8,356 bases of DNA from CAYXXZ01 sp964469165 (GCA_964469165.1 CAYXXZ010000110.1:1-8356), one strand, 5' to 3'; counted from the stretch's first letter, positions 1 to 6,582 are shown. Program-made: numbers and translations. The notes: generated by a model from the letters alone, not told the origin.

Positions 1-1502
1 CACCAGCGCAGGCCGCTGGCGGCATCCTTCATATCGGTGATCACCGGTGTCAGCAGATGGGGGATGTCGTCGTACACGGACAGCTCCAGCATCTTCGGAT
101 CCACCAGAATCAGGCGCACATCCTCCGGTGGCGACTTGAACAGCAGGCTCAGCAACATGGCGTTGACGCCCACCGACTTGCCCGAGCCGGTGGTGCCCGC
201 GACCAGCAGGTGCGGCATGCGCGCCAGGTCGGTCACCACCGGCTGGCCGGAAATGTCGTGGCCCAGCGCCAGGGTCAGCGGCGACTTCGACTCGTCGTAC
301 GTACTGCTCGACAATACTTCAGAAAGACGCACCATCTCCCTGTGTTCATTGGGGATTTCGATACCCATCACCGATTTTCCGGGAATCACTTCCACCACGC
401 GCACACTGATCACCGCCAGCGAGCGCGCCAGATCCCGCGCCAGATTCGAGATGCGGCTCGCCTTGACGCCGGGCGCCGGCTGAATCTCGAAACGGGTGAT
501 CACCGGCCCCGGTTGCACTTCGACCACCTCCACGGAGATACCGAAATCCTGCAACTTGAGCTCCAACAGGCGCGACATGGCCTCGAGCGATTCCATGGAA
601 TAGCCTTTGCTGGAGTTCTTCACCGGCTGATCCAGCAGCGACAGCGACGGCAGCTCTCCGGTCACCGGGCCGTTGTCGAACAGCGGCGCCTGCTTTTCCT
701 TCTCCACACGCGGGCTCGGCGCCGGCGGTTTGGCCGGCAGCCTGATCTCCGGCTCCTTGCGTTCGCTGATGCGCTGCGCCTTTTGTTCCACCACTTCGTG
801 ACGGACCTTGACCGCTTCCTCGGCGACCTTGCGCTCCGCGATTTCCTGGCGGCGGCGCTCGATCTGGCGGCTCGCCCAGTCGACACCGAGCAGCGTGAGG
901 CGACCCGTGTTGTCGATGACCGCAAGCCAGGAAAGGTCGGTGAAAATGGTGATCCCGAACAGGAATACCGCCAACAGGATCAGGGTGCCGCCGACATGAT
1001 TGAAAGCGGAGGTGACCGCCGCACCGAGAATGTCGCCGAGCCGCCCGCCCACGCCCACCCCCGCCGGCAGGTGCGCTCCTTCGCTGCCGTAGTGCATCGC
1101 GGCCAGCGAGGTTGCGGTGGTCATCACCAGCAACAGGCCGATGAAACGCAGCGTGAAGACGACCCAGTCGAAGGATTCACCGCTGGGCTGGCGGTTGCGG
1201 AATACGTGCCAGGCGCGCAGCGCCAGCAGTGGCGGAAACAGATAGGCGACGTAACCGAGCAGGGAAAACAGCACATCGGCGATCCAGGCCCCGGTCGGGC
1301 CCGCGGCATTGCGCACGCCATCGCGGCTGCCGGTATGGGACCAGCCCGGATCTTCAACGGAATAAGTGCCCAGAGCAATGAGCAGATAGACGCACACCAC
1401 CAGCCAACCGATCAGGGCGCCTTCCTGCAGGATCAGCCTGCCCCGTTCAGACAGCGGAGGGGATTGTTGCGCAAGCTTCTTTTTTGGATCCTTTTTCGCC
1501 AA
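1..1502 (-). CDS. ftsK: DNA translocase FtsK, N-terminal part (runs off the left edge)
   Basis: FtsK is an inner-membrane division protein whose hexameric motor pumps DNA to clear and resolve chromosome termini at the septum. The minus-strand frame is open for 500 codons. Four hydrophobic segments (about residues 29-48, 73-95, 113-137, 166-188) form the 4TM anchor. A charged Arg/Glu-rich helical stretch (about 205-245) and a Pro-containing linker follow, then the alpha/beta motor region with Walker A GTTGSGKS at 436-443 (positions 174-197) and Walker B ILVDPK near position 100. The last residues, TDMKDAASGLRW, match E. coli FtsK. The linker is only about 100 residues, so the protein is the short Pseudomonas-like form (about 770-810 residues) and not the 1329-residue E. 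coli form; roughly the last third is outside the window. No ATG lies near the N-terminus. I chose TTG at 1500-1502, giving M-AKKDPKKK, with a GGGA about 7 nt upstream. The frame stays open upstream into the gap, so a farther start is possible. Identity is certain; the start is not. Confidence 0.96.
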   Translation of the reverse strand, partial: MAKKDPKKKLAQQSPPLSERGRLILQEGALIGWLVVCVYLLIALGTYSVEDPGWSHTGSRDGVRNAAGPTGAWIADVLFSLLGYVAYLFPPLLALRAWHVFRNRQPSGESFDWVVFTLRFIGLLLVMTTATSLAAMHYGSEGAHLPAGVGVGGRLGDILGAAVTSAFNHVGGTLILLAVFLFGITIFTDLSWLAVIDNTGRLTLLGVDWASRQIERRRQEIAERKVAEEAVKVRHEVVEQKAQRISERKEPEIRLPAKPPAPSPRVEKEKQAPLFDNGPVTGELPSLSLLDQPVKNSSKGYSMESLEAMSRLLELKLQDFGISVEVVEVQPGPVITRFEIQPAPGVKASRISNLARDLARSLAVISVRVVEVIPGKSVMGIEIPNEHREMVRLSEVLSSSTYDESKSPLTLALGHDISGQPVVTDLARMPHLLVAGTTGSGKSVGVNAMLLSLLFKSPPEDVRLILVDPKMLELSVYDDIPHLLTPVITDMKDAASGLRW

Positions 1503-1574
1503 ACTCGATTCCCGGTCCTCGCAATGCCGCCTATTGTAATGCCTGATCGTTGAATAGCTAGGGGAAGGCAGCTG

Positions 1575-1674
1575 NNNNNNNNNNNNNNNNNNNNNNNNNN
1601 NNNNNNNNNNNNNNNNNNNNNNNNNNNNNNNNNNNNNNNNNNNNNNNNNNNNNNNNNNNNNNNNNNNNNNNNNN
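1575..1674. other. Assembly gap (100 N) between ftsK and trxB
   Basis: This is exactly 100 N, the usual placeholder for a gap of unknown length. It lies in the divergent ftsK/trxB intergenic interval (1503-1712). Only 72 nt on the ftsK side and 38 nt on the trxB side are known, so the trxB promoter and probably the ftsK promoter are missing. The two sides share no visible overlap. A small gene in the gap cannot be excluded. Confidence 0.95.
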
Positions 1675-1712
1675 CCGTATCATTCCTGTCACATCAAACC
1701 CAAGGAAACACC

Positions 1713-2663
1713 ATGAGCGAAGTAAAGCACCGCCGCCTGATCATTCTGGGCTCGGGCCCCGCGGGCTGGTCCGCCGCCGTGTATGCGGCGCGCGCAAACC
1801 TGCAACCGCTGGTCATCACCGGCATGCAGCAAGGCGGCCAGCTCACCACCACCACGGACGTCGACAACTGGCCGGGTGGCCCCGAGGGCCTGCAAGGCCC
1901 CGAAATGATGATGCAGATGCAGGCTCACGCCGAGCGTTTCAATACCGAGGTGATTTTCGACCATATCGAACAGGTCGATCTCGGCAGCCGTCCCTTCAAG
2001 CTGCAAGGCATGGAAAGCTATACGTGCGACGCCCTGATCATCGCCACCGGCGCCTCGGCCCAGTACCTCGGCCTGAACAGTGAAGAAACGTTCATGGGCA
2101 AGGGCGTAAGCGCCTGCGCGACCTGTGACGGCTTCTTCTATCGCGGCCAGAAAGTGGCCGTGGTGGGCGGCGGCAACACTGCGGTTGAAGAGGCGCTCTA
2201 TCTGGCGAACATCTGCAGCGAAGTGGTGCTGGTGCACCGCCGCGACAGCCTGCGGGCAGAAAAAATCCTCCAGGCCAAACTGTTCGAGAAGGCCGAAAAA
2301 GGTAATGTCACCCTGCTCTGGAACCATACCCTGCAAGAGGTACTCGGCGACGACAGCGGCGTGACCGGCATGAAGGTCAAAAGTACCCTGGACGGCAGCG
2401 AGCAACAGATCGACCTGGCAGGCGTGTTCATCGCCATCGGCCACAAGCCCAACACCGATATCTTTGCCGGTCAACTGGACATGAACAACGGCTACATCCA
2501 GGTCAACAGCGGACTGTCCGGCAATGCCACGGCAACCTCGGTGCCCGGCGTGTTCGCCGCGGGCGACGTCGCCGACCAGGTGTATCGCCAGGCCATCACT
2601 TCGGCCGGCGCCGGCTGCATGGCCGCGCTCGATGCCGAGAAATTTCTCGATGATCTCGCCTGA
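1713..2663 (+). CDS. trxB: Thioredoxin-disulfide reductase
   Basis: Cytosolic FAD flavoenzyme that uses NADPH to reduce oxidised thioredoxin. All landmarks are present in 316 residues (E. coli has 321): the FAD-binding GSGPAG at 13-18, the redox-active CATC (Cys135, Cys138), the NADPH-binding GGGNTA at 152-157, the 2'-phosphate-contacting HRRDSLRAEK at 175-184, and the C-terminal FAD motif FAAGDVAD at 281-288. The start is ATG 1713 with AAGGAA at 1702-1707, five bases upstream. aat begins 15 nt after the stop with no terminator between, so the two are probably co-transcribed. The promoter lies in or beyond the adjacent gap. The two-cysteine low-molecular-weight type is clear. Alternatives such as AhpF or ferredoxin reductase are ruled out by length and by CATC. 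Confidence 0.98.
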   Translation: MSEVKHRRLIILGSGPAGWSAAVYAARANLQPLVITGMQQGGQLTTTTDVDNWPGGPEGLQGPEMMMQMQAHAERFNTEVIFDHIEQVDLGSRPFKLQGMESYTCDALIIATGASAQYLGLNSEETFMGKGVSACATCDGFFYRGQKVAVVGGGNTAVEEALYLANICSEVVLVHRRDSLRAEKILQAKLFEKAEKGNVTLLWNHTLQEVLGDDSGVTGMKVKSTLDGSEQQIDLAGVFIAIGHKPNTDIFAGQLDMNNGYIQVNSGLSGNATATSVPGVFAAGDVADQVYRQAITSAGAGCMAALDAEKFLDDLA

Positions 2664-2678
2664 TCGCTGTCGCGCGCC

Positions 2679-3404
2679 GTGACACTTCCCTGGATGGACG
2701 GGGACAGCCCCGTCTTCCCCAATCCGGAAGATGCCCTCGATGAGCCGGACGGCCTGCTGGCCGCCGGCGGCGAGCTCAACGCCCGCATTCTCCGCGCCGC
2801 CTACCGGTCGGGAATATTTCCCTGGTACGAAGATCCGCAGCCGGTGCTCTGGTGGAGCCCCTCGCAGCGCGCGGTGCTGTTTCCCGGCAGCGCCAGAATC
2901 AGCAGAAGCCTGCGCAGGACCATGCGCCGCCACCACTTCGTCATCTCCACCAACCAGGCGTTCGACGACGTGATGCGCGCCTGCGCGGCGCCGCGCGCCA
3001 AGGCCCAGGGCACCTGGATCACGCCGCGCATGCGCGCCGCCTATGGCGCGCTCCACCGGCAGGGAGTGGCTCACTCGCTGGAACTATGGCTCAACGATGT
3101 GCTGGTCGGCGGGCTCTACGGCGTTCAGGTCGGCGGCGTGTTTTGCGGTGAATCGATGTTCAGTCACGAAAGCGATGCCTCGAAGATCGCTTTCGCGTGC
3201 CTTTCCGAAACATTGGCGCGACACGGCTTTGCCCTGATCGACTGCCAGTTGGAAAACCCCCACCTCACCAGTCTTGGCGCCCTACTCATTTCGCGCCGGG
3301 AGTTTCTCGGCATTCTGGCCAGATGCGGCGATGAAGGTATACACTGGCCCGAAAGCAGCGATTTTCAGCAGTCACTTTGCGATATCAGAGACCAGAATTG
3401 CTGA
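2679..3404 (+). CDS. aat: Leucyl/phenylalanyl-tRNA--protein transferase
   Basis: Transfers Leu or Phe from aminoacyl-tRNA to proteins with N-terminal Arg or Lys, creating N-degrons read by ClpS and degraded by ClpAP. The 241 residues (E. coli 234) carry the family signatures in order: GIFPW 45-49, LWWSP 57-61, GTWI 111-114, AHS 131-133, GGLYGV 144-149, FCGESMF 155-161, DCQ 188-190 and HLTSLGA 195-201. The start is taken as GTG 2679 because the resulting N-terminus lines up with Pseudomonas Aat; ATG 2694 (five codons in) is the alternative and would trim the conserved N-terminus. No convincing Shine-Dalgarno precedes the GTG, and the gene starts 15 nt after trxB, so translation is probably coupled to trxB. 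A perfect inverted repeat spans the stop codon. The function call is very secure. Confidence 0.97.
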   Translation: MTLPWMDGDSPVFPNPEDALDEPDGLLAAGGELNARILRAAYRSGIFPWYEDPQPVLWWSPSQRAVLFPGSARISRSLRRTMRRHHFVISTNQAFDDVMRACAAPRAKAQGTWITPRMRAAYGALHRQGVAHSLELWLNDVLVGGLYGVQVGGVFCGESMFSHESDASKIAFACLSETLARHGFALIDCQLENPHLTSLGALLISRREFLGILARCGDEGIHWPESSDFQQSLCDIRDQNC

Positions 3405-3410
3405 AAATCG
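3359..3410 (+). repeat. 12-bp perfect inverted repeat spanning the aat stop codon
   Basis: CGATTTTCAGCA at 3359-3370 is the exact reverse complement of TGCTGAAAATCG at 3399-3410, with 28 nt between. The right arm contains the aat TGA (3402-3404). The mRNA could form a 12-bp stem, but there is no following T-run, so this is not a classical intrinsic terminator. It may protect or pause the 3' end of the trxB-aat message. A weaker hairpin follows (CCAC 3420-3423 / GTGG 3442-3445, with CCTT/AAGG inside). Confidence 0.6.
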
Positions 3411-3546
3411 AAGCGCTGGCCACTGACCTTGAACAAAGGCCGTGGTAAAACGTCGCTTCAGCAGAGCCTCACACGGGGCTTGACGCTATCGAACAGCGGC
3501 GATTACCTCGACTATAGGATGTATTGATTCTCAACAGGCGCAGATC

Positions 3547-4275
3547 ATGACCAGGGACATCTCACCGGACCTTCGCTACCTGCGGCTTTACTTTACCCGC
3601 CCCCACAAATGCAGTTACCTGCCGGAGCGCCAGGCGGTGACCAGCTTCGTCGATCCCGGCACCATCATCACCACCTCGCTCTACAGCCAGTTGTCGCGCC
3701 TGGGGTTTCGCCGCAGCGGCAAGTTCCTCTACGCGCCCAGTTGCACGGACTGCCAGGCCTGTGTGGCCTGCCGCATCGTTGTCGAGAATTTTGATTACAC
3801 GCGCCCTTTTCGCCGCTGCCTGCGCAAGAACAGCGACCTGACCCAGGCCTTTACATCAACCGTCGATGTCGACGAACACTACCCGCTGTTTGAAACCTAC
3901 ATCAACACCCGCCACAGCGATGGCGACATGTACCCGCCGAGCCGCGATCAATACCTGGATTTTCTTGGCGAAGGTGGCGCCTATACCCGCTACCTGGAAT
4001 TTCGTCGCGATGGGGTGCTGATCGGTTGTTGCGTGGTAGACATACTCGACGACGGCCTGTCCGCCATCTACACCTACTTTTCTCCCGACGACGAACAGCG
4101 CAGTCCGGGCACCTTCGCGATCCTCAGCCTCATCCAGCTGGCGTCACAGATGAACCTGCCCTACGTGTATCTCGGCTACTGGATCGACCGCTGCCGCAAG
4201 ATGGCCTACAAGAGCCATTTCCATCCTCAGGAACTGTTCATCGGAAACCAATGGGTGCGCAACGACAGAGACTGA
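3547..4275 (+). CDS. bpt: Aspartate/glutamate leucyltransferase (arginyltransferase family)
   Basis: Bpt (older names Ate or Bpt arginyl-tRNA-protein transferase) moves leucine from Leu-tRNA to proteins with N-terminal Asp or Glu, making N-degrons for ClpS/ClpAP. The 242-residue protein has the normal bacterial length (about 235). The N-terminal domain carries the cysteine signature: Cys22 in HKCSYLP and Cys66, Cys69, Cys72 in SCTDCQACVACR. The C-terminal GNAT-like domain carries HSDGDMYPPSR 123-133, LSAIYTYFSPDDEQRSPG 171-188 and YLGYWIDRCRKMAYK 208-222. A fourth Cys at 75 makes four cysteines spaced by two residues; from memory the usual sequence there is CxPxR. The start is ATG 3547, with CAGG about 8 nt upstream. 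A 142-nt interval separates it from aat, and a stem-loop follows the stop. Confidence 0.96.
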   Translation: MTRDISPDLRYLRLYFTRPHKCSYLPERQAVTSFVDPGTIITTSLYSQLSRLGFRRSGKFLYAPSCTDCQACVACRIVVENFDYTRPFRRCLRKNSDLTQAFTSTVDVDEHYPLFETYINTRHSDGDMYPPSRDQYLDFLGEGGAYTRYLEFRRDGVLIGCCVVDILDDGLSAIYTYFSPDDEQRSPGTFAILSLIQLASQMNLPYVYLGYWIDRCRKMAYKSHFHPQELFIGNQWVRNDRD

Positions 4276-4293
4276 ACGAGGGGTGTGGGGCGC

Positions 4294-4320
4294 GCGATGG
4301 GGTGTTTCACCTCCCATCGC
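4294..4320 (+). terminator. Stem-loop after bpt, possible terminator or attenuator before infA
   Basis: GCGATGG (4294-4300) pairs with CCATCGC (4314-4320) and GGTG (4301-4304) pairs with CACC (4308-4311), leaving a TTT loop and a 2-nt bulge, for 11 base pairs in all. It begins 19 nt after the bpt stop. The downstream sequence is pyrimidine-rich (cctttccttctt at 4341-4352) but has no immediate T-run, so factor-independent termination is uncertain. infA probably also has its own promoter in 4321-4400. Confidence 0.45.
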
Positions 4321-4414
4321 AGCTGTCTCGTTCACAGTTTCCTTTCCTTCTTGGCGGATTTAGGGCAAAATTCCGGCCCAGATTGAACAGTCCCCCAGGA
4401 GACCGCGCAGCCAT

Positions 4415-4633
4415 ATGGCCAAAGAAGACCATATTGAAATGGAAGGTGAAGTCATCGACACCCTTCCCAACACCACCTTCCGAGTGAAGCTTGAGAACGG
4501 CCACGTGGTCACCGCCCACATTTCCGGCAAGATGCGCAAGAACTACATTCGTATTCTCACTGGCGACAAGGTCAAGGTCGAACTGACCCCCTACGACCTG
4601 AGCAAGGGACGCATCACCTATCGCGCGCGCTGA
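4415..4633 (+). CDS. infA: Translation initiation factor IF-1
   Basis: IF-1 is a small OB-fold protein that binds the A site of the 30S ribosomal subunit and works with IF-2 and IF-3 in start selection. The 72-residue product is the same length as E. coli IF-1 and nearly identical over the core (LENGHVVTAHISGKMRKNY, then GDKVKVELTPYDLSKGRI). The start is ATG 4415 giving MAKEDHIEM, the expected N-terminus. AGGAG at 4397-4401 is 13 nt upstream, a somewhat long spacing. The gene sits between the N-degron transferases and the convergent clpA, with 30 nt between the two stop codons, as in many gammaproteobacteria. No truncation or oddity. Confidence 0.99.
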   Translation: MAKEDHIEMEGEVIDTLPNTTFRVKLENGHVVTAHISGKMRKNYIRILTGDKVKVELTPYDLSKGRITYRAR

Positions 4634-4647
4634 ACCAGGGCCGCAGC

Positions 4648-4670
4648 GGCCTGACGGGAACCGTCAGGCC
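4648..4670. terminator. Hairpin between convergent infA and clpA, probably bidirectional terminator
   Basis: GGCCTGACGG (4648-4657) and CCGTCAGGCC (4661-4670) form a perfect 10-bp GC-rich stem with a GAA loop. The right arm contains the clpA stop codon (4664-4666 on the minus strand), so the clpA coding end is inside the stem. A second, mutually exclusive hairpin GGCCGC-A-GCGGCC (4639-4651) overlaps the left arm. Neither strand has a strong T-run afterwards. Position between convergent genes supports shared transcription termination. Confidence 0.6.
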
Positions 4671-6087
4671 ATCTCCTCGACCTCATAATCCAGCGCTATC
4701 TCATCGTTTTCCGCCGAGACATGCACTGTGCCACCATTTGCCAGTGAGCCGAAAAGCAGCTCGTTGGCCAGCGGCTTCTTGATTTTTTCCTGAATCAACC
4801 GCGCCATGGGGCGTGCACCCATTTTCTCGTCGTAACCGTGCGCGGCGAACCATTCCCGGGCACTGTCGTCCACGTCCAGTACCACTTTTTTGTCGTCGAG
4901 CTTGGCTTGCAGCTCCGTCAGGAATTTGTCCACCACGGTCATGATGACGTTGCGGTGCAGCGCGTTGAACTGAATGATGCCGTCGAGCCGGTTGCGGAAT
5001 TCCGGCGTGAACATTTTCTTGATGGCCTCCATGGCGTCGGTGGAGTGATCCTGATGGGTAAAGCCCATCGACGGCCGACTCATCAACTCGGCGCCCGCGT
5101 TTGTGGTCATGATCAGGATGACGTGACGGAAATCCGCCTTGCGGCCGTTGTTGTCAGTCAAGGTGCCGTGATCCATGACCTGCAACAACAGGTTGAAGAC
5201 ATCCGGGTGCGCTTTTTCTATCTCGTCCAGCAGCACCACCGCGTGAGGATGCTTGTTGACCGCATCCGTGAGCAGGCCGCCCTGGTCGAAGCCGATGTAC
5301 CCGGGGGGCGCGCCAATCAGTCGCGATACCGTGTGGCGCTCCATGTATTCGGACATGTCGAAGCGAATCAGCTCGATGCCGAGAATGTGCGCCAGCTGGC
5401 GGGACACCTCTGTCTTGCCCACCCCGGTAGGGCCGGCAAACAGAAAGCTGCCGATCGGCTTTTCGCCATCCCGCAGTCCCGCGCGCGCCATCTTGATGGC
5501 CGTGGACAACGCCTCGATGCCCTCGTCCTGGCCGAACACCACCATCTTCAGCTGCTGGTCCAGATTGCGCAGTTGCTCCTTGTCCGACGCGGAAACACTC
5601 TTGGGGGGAATGCGCGCGATCTTCGCAATCACCTGTTCGATCTCGGGCACACCGACGGTCTTCTTGCGGCGACTCACCGGTTGCAGTTGCTGGTAGGCGC
5701 CCGCTTCGTCGATCACATCGATGGCCTTGTCCGGCAGAAAGCGCTCCGAGATGTGGCGCGCCGAAAGTTCGGCCGCACTGCGCAGCGCGGCATCGGTGAA
5801 ACGCAGTTTATGGTGATCCTCAAAACGTGTCTTCAAGCCCTTGAGAATGCGGTAAGTTTCATCCACGCTGGGCTCGGGCACATCGACTTTCTGGAAGCGC
5901 CGCGACAGCGCCCTGTCCTTCTCGAAAATACCCCGGTATTCCTGNNNNNNNNNNNNNNNNNNNNNNNNNNNNNNNNNNNNNNNNNNNNNNNNNNNNNNNN
6001 NNNNNNNNNNNNNNNNNNNNNNNNNNNNNNNNNNNNNNNNNNNNTGAACGCGTGGTTGAGGGTTTCTTCAAGCTCTTTGCTCAACAT
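4664..6087 (-). CDS. clpA: ATP-dependent Clp protease ATP-binding subunit ClpA (interrupted by a gap)
   Basis: ClpA is the AAA+ unfoldase that feeds ClpS-delivered N-degron substrates and other proteins to the ClpP protease. Only 14 N-terminal codons (MLSKELEETLNHAF) precede the gap; coding resumes exactly at a codon boundary at 5944 with QEYRGIFEKDRAL and continues for 426 codons. Visible parts are the end of the first ATPase module, then the second with GPTGVGKT (5411-5434), Walker B VVLLDEIEKAH (about 5207-5239), the ClpP-docking tripeptide MGF (5060-5068, equivalent to IGL in E. coli), and the RNRLD and GARPMARLIQ segments. By comparison with E. coli ClpA (758 residues, recalled) about residues 15-324 are missing, including the first Walker A and B motifs. 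The start ATG has AGGAG 8 nt upstream overlapping the clpS stop. The two halves are out of frame across the 100 N, which reflects the placeholder and not a frameshift. Confidence 0.96.
5945..6044. other. Assembly gap (100 N) inside clpA, true size about 0.9 kb
   Basis: This is a fixed-length placeholder. Fourteen codons plus one base lie on one side; coding resumes in frame at a residue equivalent to about 325 of E. coli ClpA. Roughly 310 codons, about 930 nt, must be absent, and for an intact gene the true length must leave remainder 2 on division by 3. A length of 100 leaves remainder 1. Confidence 0.95.
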
Positions 6088-6095
6088 GACTCGAA

Positions 6096-6100
6096 CTCCT
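6096..6100 (-). promoter_or_regulatory. clpA ribosome-binding site overlapping the clpS stop codon
   Basis: On the minus strand, AGGAG lies 8 nt before the clpA ATG and shares bases with the clpS TAG (6099-6101). The stop-to-start gap is 11 nt. This settles the clpA start and suggests that clpS and clpA are translated from one message with coupling. Confidence 0.85.
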
Positions 6101-6458
6101 AATCACTGTCATCGGCGGGTTCAATTTCGCACATCAGCGGATGTTCATTCTCTCTCGAAAACTGGTTCACCTGCCCCATCTTAGTCTCTGCAACGTCGCG
6201 GGTATAGACGCCGCACACAGCCCGTCCTTCCGTATGCACCTTGAGCATGACGCGCACGGCCAACTCCCGCTCCAGCTGAAAGAACATTTCCAGAATGGCG
6301 ACCACGAATTCCATGGGGGTGTAGTCATCGTTGAGCAGTATGACCTGATACATCGGCGGCCGCTTGAGACGCGGCTTTTCAACCTCTGCCACCAACCCGT
6401 GGGATATGTGATGGTCGTTGTCACCCTCATGGCCGCCGTGACTTGCTTGCACTAACAC
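6099..6458 (-). CDS. clpS: ATP-dependent Clp protease adaptor ClpS
   Basis: ClpS binds proteins with N-terminal Leu, Phe, Tyr or Trp and delivers them to ClpA, completing the pathway started by Aat and Bpt. The 119-residue protein has the ClpS core from about residue 35: YQVILLNDDYTPMEFV (37-52), MLKVHTEGRAVCGV (71-84) and ENEHPLMC (103-110). The substrate-pocket residues known from E. coli are conserved: Asn43, Asp44, Asp45, Thr47, Met49, Met71, Val74, His75 and Leu108. The first 33 residues are a flexible extension with five His within residues 7-20, ASHGGHEGDNDHHISHG. I chose GTG 6456-6458; GGAG lies 12 nt upstream. A second in-frame GTG two codons later (6450-6452) is possible but farther from the Shine-Dalgarno. 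A good promoter lies upstream, and clpA follows 11 nt after the stop. Confidence 0.97.
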   Translation of the reverse strand: MLVQASHGGHEGDNDHHISHGLVAEVEKPRLKRPPMYQVILLNDDYTPMEFVVAILEMFFQLERELAVRVMLKVHTEGRAVCGVYTRDVAETKMGQVNQFSRENEHPLMCEIEPADDSD

Positions 6459-6501
6459 GTTACTTCACTTCTCCGTCGTCGAGTAGGATGAATTTACCCC
6501 T

Positions 6502-6530
6502 ATTCTAGCCTGAGATGCCAGCTTTGACAG
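6502..6530 (-). promoter_or_regulatory. Predicted sigma70 promoter of clpS-clpA
   Basis: Reading leftward, CTGTCA (6525-6530) and TAGAAT (6502-6507) are separated by exactly 17 nt; they match the -35 and -10 consensus at 4/6 and 5/6. The predicted start near 6495 gives a leader of about 37 nt before the clpS GTG. Promoter prediction from sequence alone is fallible. Confidence 0.6.
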
Positions 6531-6556
6531 ACCACACAACAGCCGCACGATCAAAA

Positions 6557-6582
6557 ATTCGCGCTTGACTTCGACCGCGAAT
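6557..6582. promoter_or_regulatory. Inverted repeat flanking the cspD -35 box, possible operator
   Basis: ATTCGCG (6557-6563) and its exact reverse complement CGCGAAT (6576-6582) are separated by 12 nt, so the arm centres are 19 bp apart, close to two helical turns. The spacer contains the predicted cspD -35 hexamer TTGACT. The geometry suits a dimeric regulator that would block RNA polymerase. I do not recognise the motif, and a 7-bp repeat can arise by chance. Confidence 0.4.

Noticed and set aside
57..1553. 498-codon plus-strand open frame opposite ftsK
   Set aside because: Entirely antisense to an unmistakable FtsK; composition is Arg/His/Gln-rich with no recognisable domain, typical of GC-biased shadow frames.
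1689..3074. 461-codon minus-strand open frame opposite trxB and aat
   Set aside because: It covers two well-supported genes on the other strand and resembles no family; a shadow of third-position GC bias.
3480..3520. Promoter for bpt using TTGACG at 3480-3485
   Set aside because: The only -10-like sequence (TATAGG at 3513-3518) is 27 nt away, too far, and nothing at 16-18 nt spacing fits.
5945..6044. Frameshift or pseudogene call for clpA
   Set aside because: The frame difference arises only from the arbitrary 100-N length; both flanks are intact and conserved.
4838..6184. 448-codon plus-strand open frame opposite clpA
   Set aside because: Antisense to conserved ClpA and reads straight through the 100 N, so it is not a real uninterrupted frame.
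6524..6529. Perfect rightward TTGACA upstream of cspD
   Set aside because: No -10-like hexamer lies 16-18 nt downstream; the bases are better explained as part of the leftward clpS -35 region.
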